Source: Tannerellaceae bacterium (lineage in GTDB: Bacteria > Bacteroidota > Bacteroidia > Bacteroidales > Tannerellaceae). From it: a stretch of DNA of 35,977 nucleotides. Positions 17,901-23,696 of the stretch are shown here, in pieces (position 1 is the first letter of the stretch; every line of letters begins with the position of its first letter). The DNA lies in assembly GCA_031278605.1 (NCBI GenBank), contig JAITKB010000035.1, positions 1-35,977 on the forward strand, in the 5' to 3' direction. The notes beneath the pieces were generated by a model that saw only the letters and a program-made list of their open reading frames with translations, did not search any database and had not been told where the DNA came from. Position numbers and translations under genes: made by a program.

Positions 17901-18149
17901 ACGGGCGTCGGTGTGAGCCAACTAACCTCGCTACCGGATTATATCCTGTCGGGTGATCACCAACGCATCGACCTGCAAAGCCCGGTTTATCCCATCCGTC
18001 GTTTACAGATCTACAACCTGATCGGCGCCCTGGTATACGCCTCCAACACCCCATCCCAGCACTTCTCCATACCCATGGAAGCAGGACTCTATGTTGTCAA
18101 ATTCCAACTAAAAGATGAGGAAAAAACAGAAAAACTACGCGTCAAGTAG
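11904..18149 (+). CDS. Giant T9SS-sorted surface protein: beta-helix, calcium-loop propeller, sorting domain (2081 aa)
   Basis: A signal peptide (LLVLFCIIPQSGA) leads into YVSPSGAGSGDG and, over residues ~30-400, short Asn-rich strands typical of a right-handed parallel beta-helix (FYNNTVSDN, FNNTFYNTGNI, FVNNIVFNSSG). Residues ~550-1030 contain repeated calcium-loop motifs of the FG-GAP/VCBS type: GDLNGDGYPEI (~554), VDSDRDGTVEV (~621), VDLDGDGTPEV (~692), YDMDGDGIYDV (~748), ADINGDGKADV (~802), FDFDNDGIQEL (~959) and ADIDNDASAEM (~1018), plus a degenerate one (~865), enough for a seven-bladed propeller. Residues ~1510-1590 (WTGQVSHNWKDPNNW ... DVVIPSGATNYP) and NPYFAWLSV precede a type A T9SS sorting domain (RRLQIYNLIGALVY, EAGLYVVKFQL, LRVK end). 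The third quarter onward is visibly richer in GC than the start. A surface adhesin or carbohydrate-contacting role is plausible, but no catalytic site was identified. Confidence 0.8.
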   Translation: MKKIIHLKKTIISLLVLFCIIPQSGAREIYVSPSGAGSGDGATTATAINYTRLITILGTNGELGDATINVHFAGGTYNVTASLNSQLSHARYNGKTLNFIGEGTDTNPAILDGGGSVYQLLNLELGRNSTSNLFTFTVNNMILQNFSGNYSSGAKNSSFIAVDNHNTVKLDKVTVRNCNNTGGSDAHLFLLFADAYTTLEISNSSIINNNRGGANLIRHYYSGTFLFYNNTVSDNTCDNAISHDGAITDFNDQIFNNTFYNTGNIDLTSSSSSNVTARFVNNIVFNSSGTVTISNSSATKCIRNIVNGAFHASNYSGSGTATTFNNDFYPNLTRHSAPGAQYYRIRNAGASNHSIFGRGGDRASLPSETGTTVSLVTDQIARERPATGLALGSIDVNHIFTKDTTIIMIKQPGVTLQTQTIDLSHCVEAPAAMGTLSFELLEQMLPIGTLEGLSGSQTTFRLATGISSGTYTFAYKVTSGNNGTISDIGYVTLSIGTTTGIPPGYTDPGDFSTCFAYMGKVDFTADYRFRSQLVSGNGSSSGDRMYGFSIPLVGDLNGDGYPEIIGISTSGSGSLHGHYNGIHIYNGQTGKRINKLYFPGVSSGDYYYHSGFHGAPSIMALVDSDRDGTVEVIVAFPHSESGTDSRYRSKVASFELVYDNGAKTYSLREKWSSASTYNDGETSYDKPMPQVVDLDGDGTPEVVVYNKIYNAVTGDLLMKLETITTAHIGRNTVYQYSEDRYVGSPYVYDMDGDGIYDVVAGGRIYKIRKDNGGTLPGESNSGFSADKIEMSGVLDGFTGVADINGDGKADVVVFRRESSSKVSIYVWTPRFDSNGTYSPTMIASRDIKIENNLSNGNSSYVYIGDIDGREQEYGGNTYRLPEIAVLTGRVDISQSTLPRHPNIVNIPAGDAVNQGGFPTSMPSSTGGLLALTFDPSDNTLKSSFVLEHEDTSINTGFTMFDFDNDGIQELCYRDMQTLRIIKPTIPYVKNSYTDTHVSGAIKFKKVVKSYTGFEYPVIADIDNDASAEMVVMGHEDSSLDPHGYIYAVGNGTGDKFAPALPVWNQFMYDPFKINPNLTTPVGPAVNRLSTEFTFRREIKDENNEVIKTIARYQPFNGTLIQAPYYMGIETTVGELPDFEPIVFLTEAYIRDNNDSDPDKRPKITGSSSPYYIEITIGNRSTAKADIPPSIPIALYGNNRVSQAMHKGTSTLSALEYWDGSAWTTVGTTSISVGKEMRVRISITDPDDIYIIRLGDNSGLNTGNPAVWEWRWGLNDLTGDSPNPALGIGVASRQFRDCQWDDQVVVAARNQVIDDTQTVQEFHSVVIDIWENDILPDTYFTNLTIHGSDSMQIIHYPKAGALSFSGTGRESRITYHHNDSVTLTQAIDSFKYYVKFWDVTRSPAAFKEQTATVYIYVIESATHGFAACYGETTTLKLANKPIGVLFDWYKAEGDTAIYRGSQRTISLEADSVYRIHPTMPAGGAFEHLDFPKGRLTVSLVTSSSEHAVMRWTGQVSHNWKDPNNWVEVKNNYETPVAWAPTGCVDVVIPSGATNYPELKDSARCGNITMKDRAMLKNPHVLTYDKAAVEFKPTPMEKDSFIMWSAPLQDMYSGDYHFKNSNAPTPNWGDSYMMFFQMKNPDNTGIIPVANTMTSSVGHPGVLLPLGVAFNFRLSATTVNRDSVLRFPKSETSYTGANQTVYPQLNRAKSHRFITDSVTLNNDLFDLTVPNNVTGARYVQVVNPYFAWLSVSKFLSGNFDKLNPTNYISWDGNLNTGFVSFHASETNDTLRYWIPSFQALTATSSTAEWIAPLKSFFVQTQTATPASLTLKMSPVWTTTTGPSNPYTLRASTPQTPPLLYIRASQGEKSGSAVLHFNPGSLADYNEPEDVVQLFYDGTNGSDGIPLTVYTLTPRGVALSVNTSGDFASAKTALGLRVRDPGEVRLDFTGLSTFLHHVYLTDEELKKEIDLQKTPTYTFTVSKQADGKAIYLNDRFNLRIDYTGVGVSQLTSLPDYILSGDHQRIDLQSPVYPIRRLQIYNLIGALVYASNTPSQHFSIPMEAGLYVVKFQLKDEEKTEKLRVK
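12535..12543 (+). repeat. Nine-G homopolymer inside the giant surface gene
   Basis: Nine consecutive G bases encode the end of Arg211 and Gly-Gly of the 2081-residue protein. Losing one G brings TGA into frame a few codons on (CAA ATC TGA); gaining one leads to TAA about 24 codons on (GTC GGA TAA). It is the longest G-run noticed in the window; others noted in the surface locus have six or seven. Confidence 0.9.
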
Positions 18150-18188
18150 TGGTTCGCGGGTAGTGGTTCGCGGGTCGTGATTCGCGGG
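18147..18188 (+). repeat. 14-bp direct repeat, three copies, overlapping the stop of the giant gene
   Basis: TAGTGGTTCGCGGG occurs at 18147-18160 and 18161-18174, and a variant (TCGTGATTCGCGGG) at 18175-18188. The first copy contains the TAG stop of the giant gene, so the array extends the 3' end of its transcript. No function is evident. Confidence 0.9.
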
Positions 18189-18216
18189 ATTTTTGCCCCT
18201 TCCAAACCCCCTTGAA

Positions 18217-18340
18217 TTTTCTGTGCACACCGGCTAAATTTCCTGTGCACAGAAAATTTTTTTTCTGTGCACTCCGGCAAAATTTTCTGTGCACTCCGGC
18301 AAAATTTTCTGTGCACTCCGGCAAAACTTTCTGTGCACAG
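18217..18340 (+). repeat. Six-copy array with exact 22-bp period between convergent genes
   Basis: The core CTGTGCAC begins at 18221, 18243, 18265, 18287, 18309 and 18331, always 22 bp apart. Full units continue TCCGGCAAAATTTT; copies 2 and 6 instead read CTGTGCACAG, a 10-bp palindrome. The array lies between the stop of the giant gene (18149) and the stop of the response regulator (18354). A 22-bp step does not keep a reading frame and is close to two helical turns, so cores face one side of the DNA. It could be a protein-binding array, a 3'-end structure or a variable-number tandem repeat. Confidence 0.9.
18245..18272. terminator. Perfect 12-bp hairpin between convergent genes, candidate bidirectional terminator
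   Basis: GTGCACAGAAAA (18245-18256) pairs perfectly with TTTTCTGTGCAC (18261-18272) around a TTTT loop. It is formed by copies 2 and 3 of the 22-bp array and is symmetrical, so it could act on transcripts from both converging genes. No clean U-tract follows on either side, which lowers confidence. Confidence 0.5.
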
Positions 18341-18353
18341 GAACTAAACGGGG

Positions 18354-19052
18354 TTATACGACCAGTAATTTGTATCCTTTTCCGTGCACATTGACGATGC
18401 CTACGCGATTATCGTTTTTCAGCAGACGGCGAAGTTTGGTGATGTATACATCCATGCTGCGGGCATTGTAGTAGGAATTGCGTTTCCATACCGTTTTCAG
18501 GATGTCTTCGCGCAGAACCAATACATTCATATGCTCACACAGGTATTGAAGCAGTTCGGATTCCTTGGTCGTGATCTTGCTGCACAGATCGTCTATGGTC
18601 AGCGTCTGATTTTTGGGCTCAAACAGGTATTTGCCTATCCGGTAGGTCGGCACATGGGTATTCTCGAATATGCGGGAACGGCGGATGACAGCCGCTATAC
18701 GCATTTGCAATTCCTCCAATATAAACGGTTTGCGCACAAAATCGTCGGCGCCCGCAGCATAAGCCAGAGCAAGGATTTCCGGAGTTGGAGCCGAAGCAAG
18801 GAAAATCAATAAGACGTCGGAAGAGCAGGATTTAATCTTTTTTACCAGCATGAAATCTTCCTGCAAGGTGGATTCGTCGATGTTAATGATGCAAATCGAA
18901 TAGTCTCCTGTCGTAAAAGCCTGATAAGCCGCCTCCGGATCCGTGTACAAGTCGGCCGATAAATCGCTCATGTACATAAATTCACAAAGCAGTTGCCCAA
19001 TACTATCGTTCCTTTCAAAAAGAAGAATCTTAAAACGTTCGTTTGTTGTCAT
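18354..19052 (-). CDS. OmpR/PhoB-type response regulator with degenerate receiver domain
   Basis: 232 residues: a receiver-like domain (1-120) and a winged-helix DNA-binding domain (~135-232; ITTKESELLQYLCEH, RSMDVYITKLRRLLK, VHGKGYKLLV). It resembles RprY-type regulators of Bacteroidales. The receiver lacks key residues. The beta3 position normally holding the phosphorylated Asp is Asn57 (ICIINID), one of the acidic pocket residues is Arg14 (LFERND), and the conserved Thr/Ser is Ala86 (IFLASAP). Lys108 (FVRKPF) is kept. Asp59, two residues on, could be a shifted site but is off register. No histidine kinase is adjacent. It converges on the giant T9SS gene across the repeat arrays and lies downstream of the efflux operon. 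Family knowledge suggests phosphorylation-independent control; targets are unknown. Confidence 0.85.
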   Translation of the reverse strand: MTTNERFKILLFERNDSIGQLLCEFMYMSDLSADLYTDPEAAYQAFTTGDYSICIINIDESTLQEDFMLVKKIKSCSSDVLLIFLASAPTPEILALAYAAGADDFVRKPFILEELQMRIAAVIRRSRIFENTHVPTYRIGKYLFEPKNQTLTIDDLCSKITTKESELLQYLCEHMNVLVLREDILKTVWKRNSYYNARSMDVYITKLRRLLKNDNRVGIVNVHGKGYKLLVV

Positions 19053-19077
19053 TATCCAATGGTGTTAAAATAGCAAA

Positions 19078-19109
19078 GACGATGGCCACCTGTGAGTAGC
19101 CGACTCGTC
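19078..19109 (-). terminator. Candidate terminator of the efflux operon
   Basis: GACGA (19078-19082) and TCGTC (19105-19109) pair, with a further GGC/GCC (19085-19087 region with 19099-19101) inside. On the - strand the hairpin is followed by TTTGCTATTTT. It sits 57 bp after the stop of the PII-like gene and just upstream of the response regulator start at 19052. The stem is short and interrupted, so this is tentative. Confidence 0.35.
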
Positions 19110-19165
19110 TTATATTGCTCTGATTGTATTAATTAATTGTCCTGTCTCCTTCGTTGCGATGACGA

Positions 19166-19459
19166 TTATATGAATTGTTCAACATCCCATACAAAGGCAC
19201 GCAAGCCTTGCGCCTCCGTTTGTATATCCAATTTATGCAATGCATCCAGAAAATCGGCCACCTTTCCGCTTTCTACCACAACAAAGATCGCCGCATTTTT
19301 TGTCGGCCAGGCGTGTGTCCCGTAATGCGGTTCTCCGGTTTGGCTCCCACGTCCCTGAACGTCTTCCCAATAGGTGTAACCCCGGATGGCCCTCCGGTCC
19401 ATGAGGGAGAGAATTGCATCGTAATATGCCTGATTGAAGGTTATAAGTATCGCTTTCAT
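19166..19459 (-). CDS. Small PII-like protein of the RND efflux operon
   Basis: 97 residues, cytoplasmic with no signal peptide. The pattern strand-helix-strand (MKAILITFNQ, YYDAILSLMDRRAIRGYTYW), a loop rich in Gly, Gln and Thr (QGRGSQTGEPHYGTHA), then AAIFVVVES, a helix (KVADFLDALHKL) and a final strand (LRAFVWDVE) fits the ferredoxin-like fold of the PII/CutA superfamily, where the loop after the second strand corresponds to the ligand-responsive T-loop. It starts 14 bp after the RND pump stop and is the last gene of the operon. PII-like partners are known for some metal-type RND systems (DUF3240) and other transporters, so a role in sensing a metabolite or metal and tuning the pump is possible. 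The family call is by eye. Confidence 0.6.
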   Translation of the reverse strand: MKAILITFNQAYYDAILSLMDRRAIRGYTYWEDVQGRGSQTGEPHYGTHAWPTKNAAIFVVVESGKVADFLDALHKLDIQTEAQGLRAFVWDVEQFI

Positions 19460-19473
19460 ATTATTATAACTGA

Positions 19474-22400
19474 TTAATTTGCATTATAGTTCATCCCCAG
19501 CCTGCTTTTTTTAAGTTTTCTTCTTCTGCGCTTTACTCCATTGGCAGCAAATACGCAATAAATAACCGGTACAATGATCAGGGTAATTAAGGTGGAGATC
19601 GAAAGACCCCAGGCTACGGTCATACCCATGGCGTGCCACATCTCCGAGCCTTCGCCCCTACCCAATGCCAAAGGAAGCATCCCCAATACGGTACTCAAAC
19701 TGGTCATCAATACCGGACGAAGACGGGATTTCCCCGCAGCAACACAAGATGTGATGATGCTCATGCCGCGTTCGCGACAAAGAATGATGTAGTCTATCAA
19801 CACAATCCCGTTCTTTACCACAATGCCTATCAGCATAATCAGCCCAATGAGCGCCATGACCCCCAAAGGAGTTTGGGTGACCGACAAACCCAATAAAACA
19901 CCAACAAAAGCAAACGGAACGGAAAACATGATGACAAACGGATCAACCAACGACTCGAACTGCGCCGCCATAACAATAAATACCAGAATCAATATCAACA
20001 ACATCAACACCGTCAGATCGGTGAACGTCTCCTGCTGATCCTGATAAGAACCCGCCAACTGCCAACCGATTTCGGGAGGGATATCCATTGTTTTCATCTC
20101 GGCATTGGCCACATTCACCACGTCGCTTAGGGCGGCGCCTTCCGCAGCAATGGCGGATACGGTGATGATGCGTTCCCGGTTTTTACGTTCGATGGTGGGC
20201 GGGGTCATGCGTTCCACGACCTGACCTACTTCGCGGACGCGGACGCCCTGGCCTGCATTGTTGTAGATGACAATGTTCTCTATATCCTCCAAGGACTGTC
20301 GAAATTCGGGAGCGTAACGCACCCGGATGTTATATTCATCGCCGTCTTCGCGGTAGAGCGAGGCCACCGCACCGTTGATGCGATTGCGCATATAGGTCGA
20401 GGCCGTTGTGATGTTCAACCCGTTGACGGCAAGTTTCTCGCGATCGAAATCAACCTGGTATTCGGGGATGTAATCTTCCCGGCTGATGGTTACCTGGGAT
20501 ACGCTGGGGTGCTCCCGGAGGCGTTGGGCGACTTCGTTGGCTACGAAGTCTGTCTGCGAAAAGTCGAAGCCATAGATTTCTACATCCACGCTTGCTTCGC
20601 CTCCCATCATACCGCCTCCGCCTCCGGCCAGTACCTCAAAGCGAATGATTTCCGGATATGCCTCCAGATCCTGGCGCATGAACTCGCAGATTTCAGTCAG
20701 TTTCCTCTCCGCGCCGCTCTTTTCCCGGCGTTCCCCCACGCTGTACAAACTGATATTAAACTCAATGATGTGCGTGCCGCTATTGCTCAACTGGGCAAAG
20801 GTGTTGTCCGTATTGGCCTGCCCTTCCGTATAGTTTGAGATTTCTATTTCCGGATATTTCCGGCGGAACGCTTCATCTATCCGCGAGGCCAGATCGCGGG
20901 TGATGTCCTGACGTGTCCCCACAGGCAACTCGATGTTGATGCCAATGCGTGCATTATCCTGTGTAGGGAAAAACTCCGTCTTGATGGAAGGGAGCAACAG
21001 CAAACTCGCCGCGAAAACAACCAGAGCGCCGGTAATCACCGTTTTCCTGTGCCGAACCGCCCAGTCCACAAATTGCGAATAAGCCGTATCCAGGCGGTTC
21101 AACGCCTTTTCCACGGGAGTGAAGAAAAAGGCGTACAGCCGGCCTTTTTTGGGATTCAGCCGAAGCATTTGCGAGCACATCATGGGCGTCAGGGTGAGGG
21201 CCGAGATGAGCGATACGCTAATCACAATGGTGACAATCCACCCCAACTGACGGAACATAATTCCCGCAATGCCGGAAGTTATCACCGTAAAAGGCAGGAA
21301 GACCGCCAGAATCGTAAGGGTAGAGGCCATAACGGCCAGTCCCACCTCATTGGTCGCATGAATGGCCGCCTGCCGGGGCGTACTGCCACGCTCGATGTGT
21401 TTGGTGATGTTCTCCAACACCACAATCGCATCATCCACCACCATACCGATGGCGATGGAGAGCGAACTCATCGACACGATATTCAAGGTATTGCCCGATC
21501 CCATGAGGTAGGCAAACGAGGCAATGAGCGAGATGGGGATGGTCAAAACAATGATAAACGTAGCCCGCCAGCGACGCAAAAAGGCCAACACCACCAGCAT
21601 CACGATCAGGAAGGTTACCAGCACGGTTTCCACCAGGGTATCTATGGTATGCACGATGTTTTCGGAGGAATCCATGATGATGCCCAACTCCACGTCCGAG
21701 GGGAGGCTGGCCTGTATTTCGGGAAGTTTTTCGTATACTTTTTCGGCGATTTCCACCGAGTTGGCCCCGGATTGCTTTTGGATGATAATCATCCCGCCGC
21801 GCACGCCGTTGTTGTAGGTCTCCTGGGTGCGTTCCTCCACATGGTCCTGCACATAGGCCACATCGCGGAGATACACCGTTTTCCCCTCCCGGCTTCCGAT
21901 AACCAACTCTAGCAACTGGTTCACCTGGGTAAACTCGCCCTGGACGCGAAGGGAATAGGTGTTCGAGCCAATGTCGATCACTCCCCCCGGCGTATTGCGG
22001 TTTTCCTGGGCGATTACCGCCGAGATGCTTTCGATGGTTTGCCCGTAGGCTTCCAGCTTGTAGGGATCGCAATACACTTGCAGTTCGCGTGTGGGCGTTC
22101 CGCTGATCGACACCGCCCCTACGCCGTTGATGCGCGCCAGGGGATTGGCCACCTTATCGTCCAGAATCTTGTAGAGGGCATTGGTACTTTCCTCGGCCGT
22201 CACCGAGAGCATGAGGATGGGAATGTCATCCGTGCCGAATTTAAAGATCACCGGGCTTTCGGCCCCATCGGGCAGATAGGCCTTGACCATTTCCAGCTTA
22301 TCGCGCACATCGTTGGTTGCCACATCCGTATCCGATCCGTATTCAAACTCCAGGGTAATGACGGAGATGTTTTCCCTCGACTGCGAGGTAATATTCTTCA

Positions 22401-22629
22401 GGTTGGCCACACTGTTCAGGGTATTTTCCAGGGGCTTCGATACGTTCATCTCAATATCTGCCGCACTGGTACCGGGATAGGAGGTCATCACCATAATCAT
22501 GTTCATGTCGATCTTCGGAAGCAAATCAATGGACAACCGACTTAGGGCAAAGAGTCCGATAATGACAACCGCCACAAAGATCAGCGCCGTGGTTACCGGC
22601 TTTTTCACCGCTGTTGAATATAAACTCAT
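19474..22629 (-). CDS. RND multidrug efflux pump, inner-membrane transporter (AcrB/HAE1 type)
   Basis: 1051 residues, normal for the family. The N-terminus (VKKPVTTALIFVAVVIIGLFALSRL) is TM1, followed by a large periplasmic region, a six-helix bundle, a second periplasmic region and a second bundle. The proton-relay Asp pair is present as Asp399-Asp400 in IGMVVDDAIVVLENI. The motif GSTPRQAAIHATNEVGLAVMASTLTILAVFLPF after TM4 and GKSRLRPVLMTSLSTVLGMLPLALGRGEGSE in the second half are typical HAE1 signatures. In this family a trimer takes up hydrophobic drugs, bile salts or dyes from the periplasm and passes them to the outer-membrane channel in exchange for protons. It lies downstream of the tolC-like and adaptor genes in the same operon, 18 bp after the adaptor stop. 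The substrate cannot be read from sequence. Confidence 0.95.
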   Translation of the reverse strand: MSLYSTAVKKPVTTALIFVAVVIIGLFALSRLSIDLLPKIDMNMIMVMTSYPGTSAADIEMNVSKPLENTLNSVANLKNITSQSRENISVITLEFEYGSDTDVATNDVRDKLEMVKAYLPDGAESPVIFKFGTDDIPILMLSVTAEESTNALYKILDDKVANPLARINGVGAVSISGTPTRELQVYCDPYKLEAYGQTIESISAVIAQENRNTPGGVIDIGSNTYSLRVQGEFTQVNQLLELVIGSREGKTVYLRDVAYVQDHVEERTQETYNNGVRGGMIIIQKQSGANSVEIAEKVYEKLPEIQASLPSDVELGIIMDSSENIVHTIDTLVETVLVTFLIVMLVVLAFLRRWRATFIIVLTIPISLIASFAYLMGSGNTLNIVSMSSLSIAIGMVVDDAIVVLENITKHIERGSTPRQAAIHATNEVGLAVMASTLTILAVFLPFTVITSGIAGIMFRQLGWIVTIVISVSLISALTLTPMMCSQMLRLNPKKGRLYAFFFTPVEKALNRLDTAYSQFVDWAVRHRKTVITGALVVFAASLLLLPSIKTEFFPTQDNARIGINIELPVGTRQDITRDLASRIDEAFRRKYPEIEISNYTEGQANTDNTFAQLSNSGTHIIEFNISLYSVGERREKSGAERKLTEICEFMRQDLEAYPEIIRFEVLAGGGGGMMGGEASVDVEIYGFDFSQTDFVANEVAQRLREHPSVSQVTISREDYIPEYQVDFDREKLAVNGLNITTASTYMRNRINGAVASLYREDGDEYNIRVRYAPEFRQSLEDIENIVIYNNAGQGVRVREVGQVVERMTPPTIERKNRERIITVSAIAAEGAALSDVVNVANAEMKTMDIPPEIGWQLAGSYQDQQETFTDLTVLMLLILILVFIVMAAQFESLVDPFVIMFSVPFAFVGVLLGLSVTQTPLGVMALIGLIMLIGIVVKNGIVLIDYIILCRERGMSIITSCVAAGKSRLRPVLMTSLSTVLGMLPLALGRGEGSEMWHAMGMTVAWGLSISTLITLIIVPVIYCVFAANGVKRRRRKLKKSRLGMNYNAN

Positions 22630-22647
22630 CGTATTGTTTCCTTCCTC

Positions 22648-23667
22648 TTAGTTTACCACCTCTACTTCCATACCGTTGGTCAAACGGCTTTGTCCCGACA
22701 CCACCACGCGGTTGCCGTCTTCCAGTCCCGAAAGGATTTCATAGCGATCGCCCAGGCGTCGTCCCAGTTCTACTTTTTGGTAGGTTACCGATCCGTCGGG
22801 GTTGTATAGATAGATGTAGCGATCGCCGGATCCGCTTTGTTTCACAATGGCGAGGTCGGGGGCCACGACATGTCCGCGTGCGCCGAAGTTCATTGTCACG
22901 CGGGCAAACATGCCGGGTCGGATCCGTTCGTCGTTATTGGGTATGCGCACTTCCACGGGGAAGGTACGGGTGGCGGGGTCAATCGTGGGATGGACCAGAT
23001 GCACCCGGCCGGCAAACGCCTCATCGCCGTACACATCTAAGCGGACGTCCACCTCCATGCCTTTTTTCACTTTCGTGAAATAACTCTCCGAGACATGCAC
23101 CAACAGCTTCACGGGTCGGATCTGTTCCACCACATACACGGGCAAGGCTCCGGAGTACATATCCCCGCTGTCGTAGTTCCGCGCCGTGACCATTCCGGCC
23201 ACCGGGCTGGGGAGTTCGTTGTTTTCCTTCAGATTCTCGAGGGTTTCCCTTGCCACTTCTATGGCTGTTTTCTGGGCTTCCCAAGTCGATTGGGACACAC
23301 CTCCTATCTTATATAATTCGTCGATGCGCTTAAATTCCGTTTCCTGGTTGCTTATCTGAATTTCCAGCTGACGCAGGTTCGTGGCGTCCATCACGGCCAG
23401 GATTTGCCCCTTGGAAACGTGATCGCCCACCTCCACATGGAGTGTACGGATGCGCACCGGCGCCTGCGGGGCGATTTTGTTGGAAACGGCGGCCTCGACG
23501 GTAGCCGTAAATTCACGGTACTGTTCCACTTCTTCGGCGCGTACGGTTTGGAGTTTCACTTTCGGTTTTGCGGTCGCTTCTTCCGTTTTCTTTTCCCCCG
23601 GGGTGCAGGAGAGCAAAAGGGCGAAAGCTGTCGGCAGTATGAATTTAAATAGCTTATCTGTTCTCAT
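22648..23667 (-). CDS. RND efflux periplasmic adaptor (membrane fusion lipoprotein)
   Basis: 339 residues from the preferred start, which gives a clean lipoprotein signal (MRTDKLFKFILPTAFALLLSC). An upstream in-frame ATG at 23700 would add 11 residues and overlap the stop of the preceding gene as ATGA, suggesting translational coupling; either start is possible. The order is that of HlyD/AcrA adaptors: a first lipoyl half (APVRIRTLHVEVGDHVSKGQILAVMD), a short alpha-hairpin (RQLEIQISNQETEFKRIDELYK), a second lipoyl half (ELPSPVAGMVTARNYDSGDMYS), a beta-barrel (TRTFPVEVRIPNNDERIRPGMFARVTMNFG) and a membrane-proximal domain. It bridges the RND pump and the outer-membrane factor. It sits between those two genes on one transcript. 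Confidence 0.92.
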   Translation of the reverse strand: MRTDKLFKFILPTAFALLLSCTPGEKKTEEATAKPKVKLQTVRAEEVEQYREFTATVEAAVSNKIAPQAPVRIRTLHVEVGDHVSKGQILAVMDATNLRQLEIQISNQETEFKRIDELYKIGGVSQSTWEAQKTAIEVARETLENLKENNELPSPVAGMVTARNYDSGDMYSGALPVYVVEQIRPVKLLVHVSESYFTKVKKGMEVDVRLDVYGDEAFAGRVHLVHPTIDPATRTFPVEVRIPNNDERIRPGMFARVTMNFGARGHVVAPDLAIVKQSGSGDRYIYLYNPDGSVTYQKVELGRRLGDRYEILSGLEDGNRVVVSGQSRLTNGMEVEVVN

Positions 23668-23696
23668 TTTTATTGTTGATTTGAATGTAATGATAA

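Noticed and set aside
18217-18340. CRISPR array
   Set aside because: Units follow one another with no unique spacers, and no cas genes are present; the same holds for 25394-25736 and 30372-30437.
18142-18394. Open frames of about 60-75 codons across the 22-bp array
   Set aside because: Their translations simply repeat the array in shifted frames; a 22-bp period cannot encode a constant peptide repeat.
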